From Sedimentisphaerales bacterium (GTDB taxonomy: Bacteria > Planctomycetota > Phycisphaerae > Sedimentisphaerales > Anaerobacaceae), in assembly GCA_016927855.1 (NCBI GenBank), contig JAFGLV010000055.1, positions 1 through 54,309 on the forward strand: a stretch of 54,309 nucleotides of DNA, given 5' to 3'. Of the stretch, positions 52,745-54,309 are shown one piece after another. Numbering within the stretch: the stretch's first letter is position 1; the number at the start of each line of letters is the position of its first letter. A model generated the notes under the pieces. It was not told the DNA's origin, did not search any database, and worked only from the letters and a program-made list of their open reading frames with translations. A program made the translations under genes and the position numbers.

Positions 52745-54097
52745 TCACTTCTGCATTGGATTGGTGGGCAGGAGGAAGTCCTCGTGTCCCTGCGCGGCGA
52801 CGTTAGCTGCGACGATCGGCTCGGTATTGCGGATGGTTTCGAGCGTTCTGGCGGCGGCGCTTAGCACACTGGCGTTGTCCTCCGTCGCTACGATCTGCTC
52901 GAGCAGCGCGTAAGTCTGTTCGTTGGGGAAGTTCCCGAGCGCATAGATAGCTGCCGTCCGGCCATGTTCGGCCGACACCTCCTTGCTCCCGGAGGCAGCG
53001 TACCGCAAGGCCGCTTCCGCCTGCGGTTGGCTGATGCTGGCGACGGCATTGAACAAATAGGCGTCCTCACCCGGAGCGGAGGCCTCCAGCTTTCTTAGCA
53101 GATAGCTGACACATTGCGCGTCGGCCACGTTGGCCAGGGCTTCGACGGCGGCTTTCTCCAGACCGTCCTGCGGGGTCGCCGACACGTCGCCGGCCAAGGC
53201 GAGAAGGGATTCGCTCGCCGCCGGAGAGCTGATGTTGCCGATCATCCGGGCCAGTCGGTCGGCTTGCTCTTCGGTGGCAGCCGCGTCATACCGCGCCACG
53301 ATCTCATCGACGATCGGCTTGTCGGCCATTCGCGCCAAGGACGTCCCGGCCGCGCGCATGACCGCCGCATCCGCCGTGTCCTGCAATGCGTCCAGCAGAA
53401 CCGGCCAACTGTCGTGATTGTCGATGCTCGAGATCTCCTTGGCGAGTTGCTCCTTGTAGGGACCGTCCCCCGTCTGGGTCAGTGTATCGAGCAGGACGCC
53501 GCTGGCCGTGGGAGTCCCGATGCGCGCGAGCGCCTTGGCAGCCCAGAGGGCTGTCGCATCGTTCCGGCTGGCGACGATCTCGCTGAGCGGTCCCACCACG
53601 TCATCCCCCAGCGCCACGAGGTCATCCATGCATTGTTTGACCTGTGCGTTGTCGCCTGTCTGGAGTGCCTGGCGCAACATCGCTAACACGCGGTCGGTTC
53701 CCTCCAGACTCTCCAGGTCGGTAGCCGCCGGCTGAGCGTCGGTCTCAGCCGTGTCCGGGGTGAACGTGGAAGCGTGATCCTCGCCGAGTAGAGTTGTCGG
53801 GTTGTGCTCTTGTACCACCGCGACATCGCCGACTGCGGCATCGGCAGGGGGTGTGACCGTTTCGCCTTCAAGCGACCGGACGCTTGGTGCCTCAGCCGGT
53901 GTACCGACCCGCCCTGCCGGGCTGGGGGTCAGCTCCCTCTGGATCGACTGGCTGACGCCATAGAGAATGCCGAGGGCCGCGACCACCAGCACTGGATACA
54001 CCAGCAGCGGCCACTCAGATCTCAGCAGACTGTTGCGCCGATTGGGGGTGGTCGTCCGCGACGGTGCCGAATTCTTCTCGCCTCGTGTGATCCTCAT
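52745..54097 (-). CDS. Membrane-anchored HEAT-repeat protein, 450 aa
   Basis: One membrane helix (WPLLVYPVLVVAALGILYGV, about 29-48) and a low-complexity Ala/Pro/Thr/Glu linker lead into HEAT repeats from about residue 130: ARIGTPTASGVLLDTLTQTG, DALQDTADAAVMRAAGTSLA, AALRYAASGSKEVSAEHGRT and others with the PBS-like A-x-A-L-x-x-I-x-x-x pattern. This organisation suits a protein-interaction scaffold on the outer face of the inner membrane. No enzyme motif is present. Start at 54097; no neighbour in the same direction is within the window except the LamG C-terminus. Confidence 0.85.
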   Translation of the reverse strand: MRITRGEKNSAPSRTTTPNRRNSLLRSEWPLLVYPVLVVAALGILYGVSQSIQRELTPSPAGRVGTPAEAPSVRSLEGETVTPPADAAVGDVAVVQEHNPTTLLGEDHASTFTPDTAETDAQPAATDLESLEGTDRVLAMLRQALQTGDNAQVKQCMDDLVALGDDVVGPLSEIVASRNDATALWAAKALARIGTPTASGVLLDTLTQTGDGPYKEQLAKEISSIDNHDSWPVLLDALQDTADAAVMRAAGTSLARMADKPIVDEIVARYDAAATEEQADRLARMIGNISSPAASESLLALAGDVSATPQDGLEKAAVEALANVADAQCVSYLLRKLEASAPGEDAYLFNAVASISQPQAEAALRYAASGSKEVSAEHGRTAAIYALGNFPNEQTYALLEQIVATEDNASVLSAAARTLETIRNTEPIVAANVAAQGHEDFLLPTNPMQK

Positions 54098-54182
54098 GAT
54101 GGTCTCGAAAGCTCCAGCCCGGCCGGCCTGATCGCTGCCAGGACGGCCGGGTATGTTGGACAGATGTCTTCTTCTTGCCGAT

Positions 54183-54215
54183 GCATCCCACCCGCGTCTT
54201 GGTGGAATGGGATGC
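54183..54215 (-). terminator. Hairpin after the LamG gene
   Basis: GCATCCCA (54183-54190) with TGGGATGC (54208-54215) and an inner CC/GG extension; it lies just beyond the stop at 54221 in the minus direction. The tract after it is not T-rich. Confidence 0.45.
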
Positions 54216-54220
54216 TGACG

Positions 54221-54309
54221 CTATGGTTTTCCGTAGGTTCCTTGTCTGATTTTGTCGATTTCGGCGGGGCTGAGGATGTCGTTGAAGACGACCATCTCGT
54301 CCATGAGGC
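54221..54309 (-). CDS. C-terminus of a LamG/concanavalin-like protein, cut by window edge
   Basis: The minus-strand frame ending with the TAG at 54221-54223 reads LMDEMVVFNDILSPAEIDKI, then RQGTYGKP. This is the typical end of LamG (laminin G-like jelly-roll) domains in Phycisphaerae proteins: D-E-x-x-x-x-x-x-x-L-S-x-x-E-I. The upstream part lies outside the window. Probably secreted or cell-surface; no function beyond glycan binding can be suggested. Confidence 0.7.
   Translation of the reverse strand, partial: LMDEMVVFNDILSPAEIDKIRQGTYGKP

Overview
The window looks like a chromosomal segment of a Planctomycetota bacterium, most likely class Phycisphaerae, probably from an environmental or metagenomic assembly. 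The reasons are high G+C, many small paralogous secreted proteins, several ECF sigma factor modules with unusual partners (LolA-like membrane sensors; a Ser/Thr kinase), VIT/vWA proteins, a HYExAFE-type protein, a Pmp-like beta-helix protein ending in a dockerin-like module, and a LamG C-terminus ending SPAEIDKIRQGTYGKP. No rRNA, tRNA or CRISPR array was seen.

Layout. 1-5.4 kb is a scarred region: a truncated IS110 transposase with an internal deletion, a fragment of a REP-associated (Y1) transposase, a secreted beta-helix protein, a GH30 glycosidase, the 3' end of a dead ADP-ribosylglycohydrolase gene and a GNAT acetyltransferase. 5.7-12 kb holds a PilX-like pilus-assembly protein, an lpd-lipB-lipA operon (lipoyl synthesis plus E3) behind a clear sigma70 promoter, and a redoxin-like secreted protein gene split by an in-frame TAG. 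12-12.8 kb is a repeat cluster. 12.8-21.5 kb is on the minus strand: araA, then a likely six-gene housekeeping operon (TPR/BamD-like, LptE-like, FtsH, DsbD, endonuclease III, LOG nucleosidase). 21.7-25 kb holds a MITE, a secreted ADP-ribosylglycohydrolase with a Tat-exported TIM-barrel-like protein, and a candidate small RNA with good promoter and terminator. 25.2-27.8 kb carries ykgJ-hisS and an orphan PD-(D/E)XK-like HYExAFE protein.

27.9-35.6 kb is a signalling and envelope block: two tandem paralogous operons, each an ECF sigma factor overlapping a single-pass sensor with a LolA-like outer domain, divergent from a pair of secreted vWA proteins. After an MFS permease, 37.5-40.6 kb holds the most unusual locus: an ECF sigma factor, an unrecognised 177-aa protein, and a transmembrane Ser/Thr kinase whose far side is an ABHD17/Bem46-like alpha/beta hydrolase. 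40.9-43 kb is a Pmp/dockerin-like secreted protein with a -1 frameshift at a G6 run. 43.4-48.9 kb is a GldA-GldF-GldG-like ABC operon with a DUF4340 protein and a metallo-beta-lactamase-fold hydrolase. The end holds a DUF4258/DUF2283 pair, several secreted or lipid-anchored proteins, an STN-domain protein with a Met/Gly/Tyr-rich tail, a HEAT-repeat membrane protein and the C-terminus of a LamG protein.

At least four families of short dispersed palindromic repeats fill the intergenic spaces. All functional calls come from reading the translated sequence; no database search or folding calculation was run.
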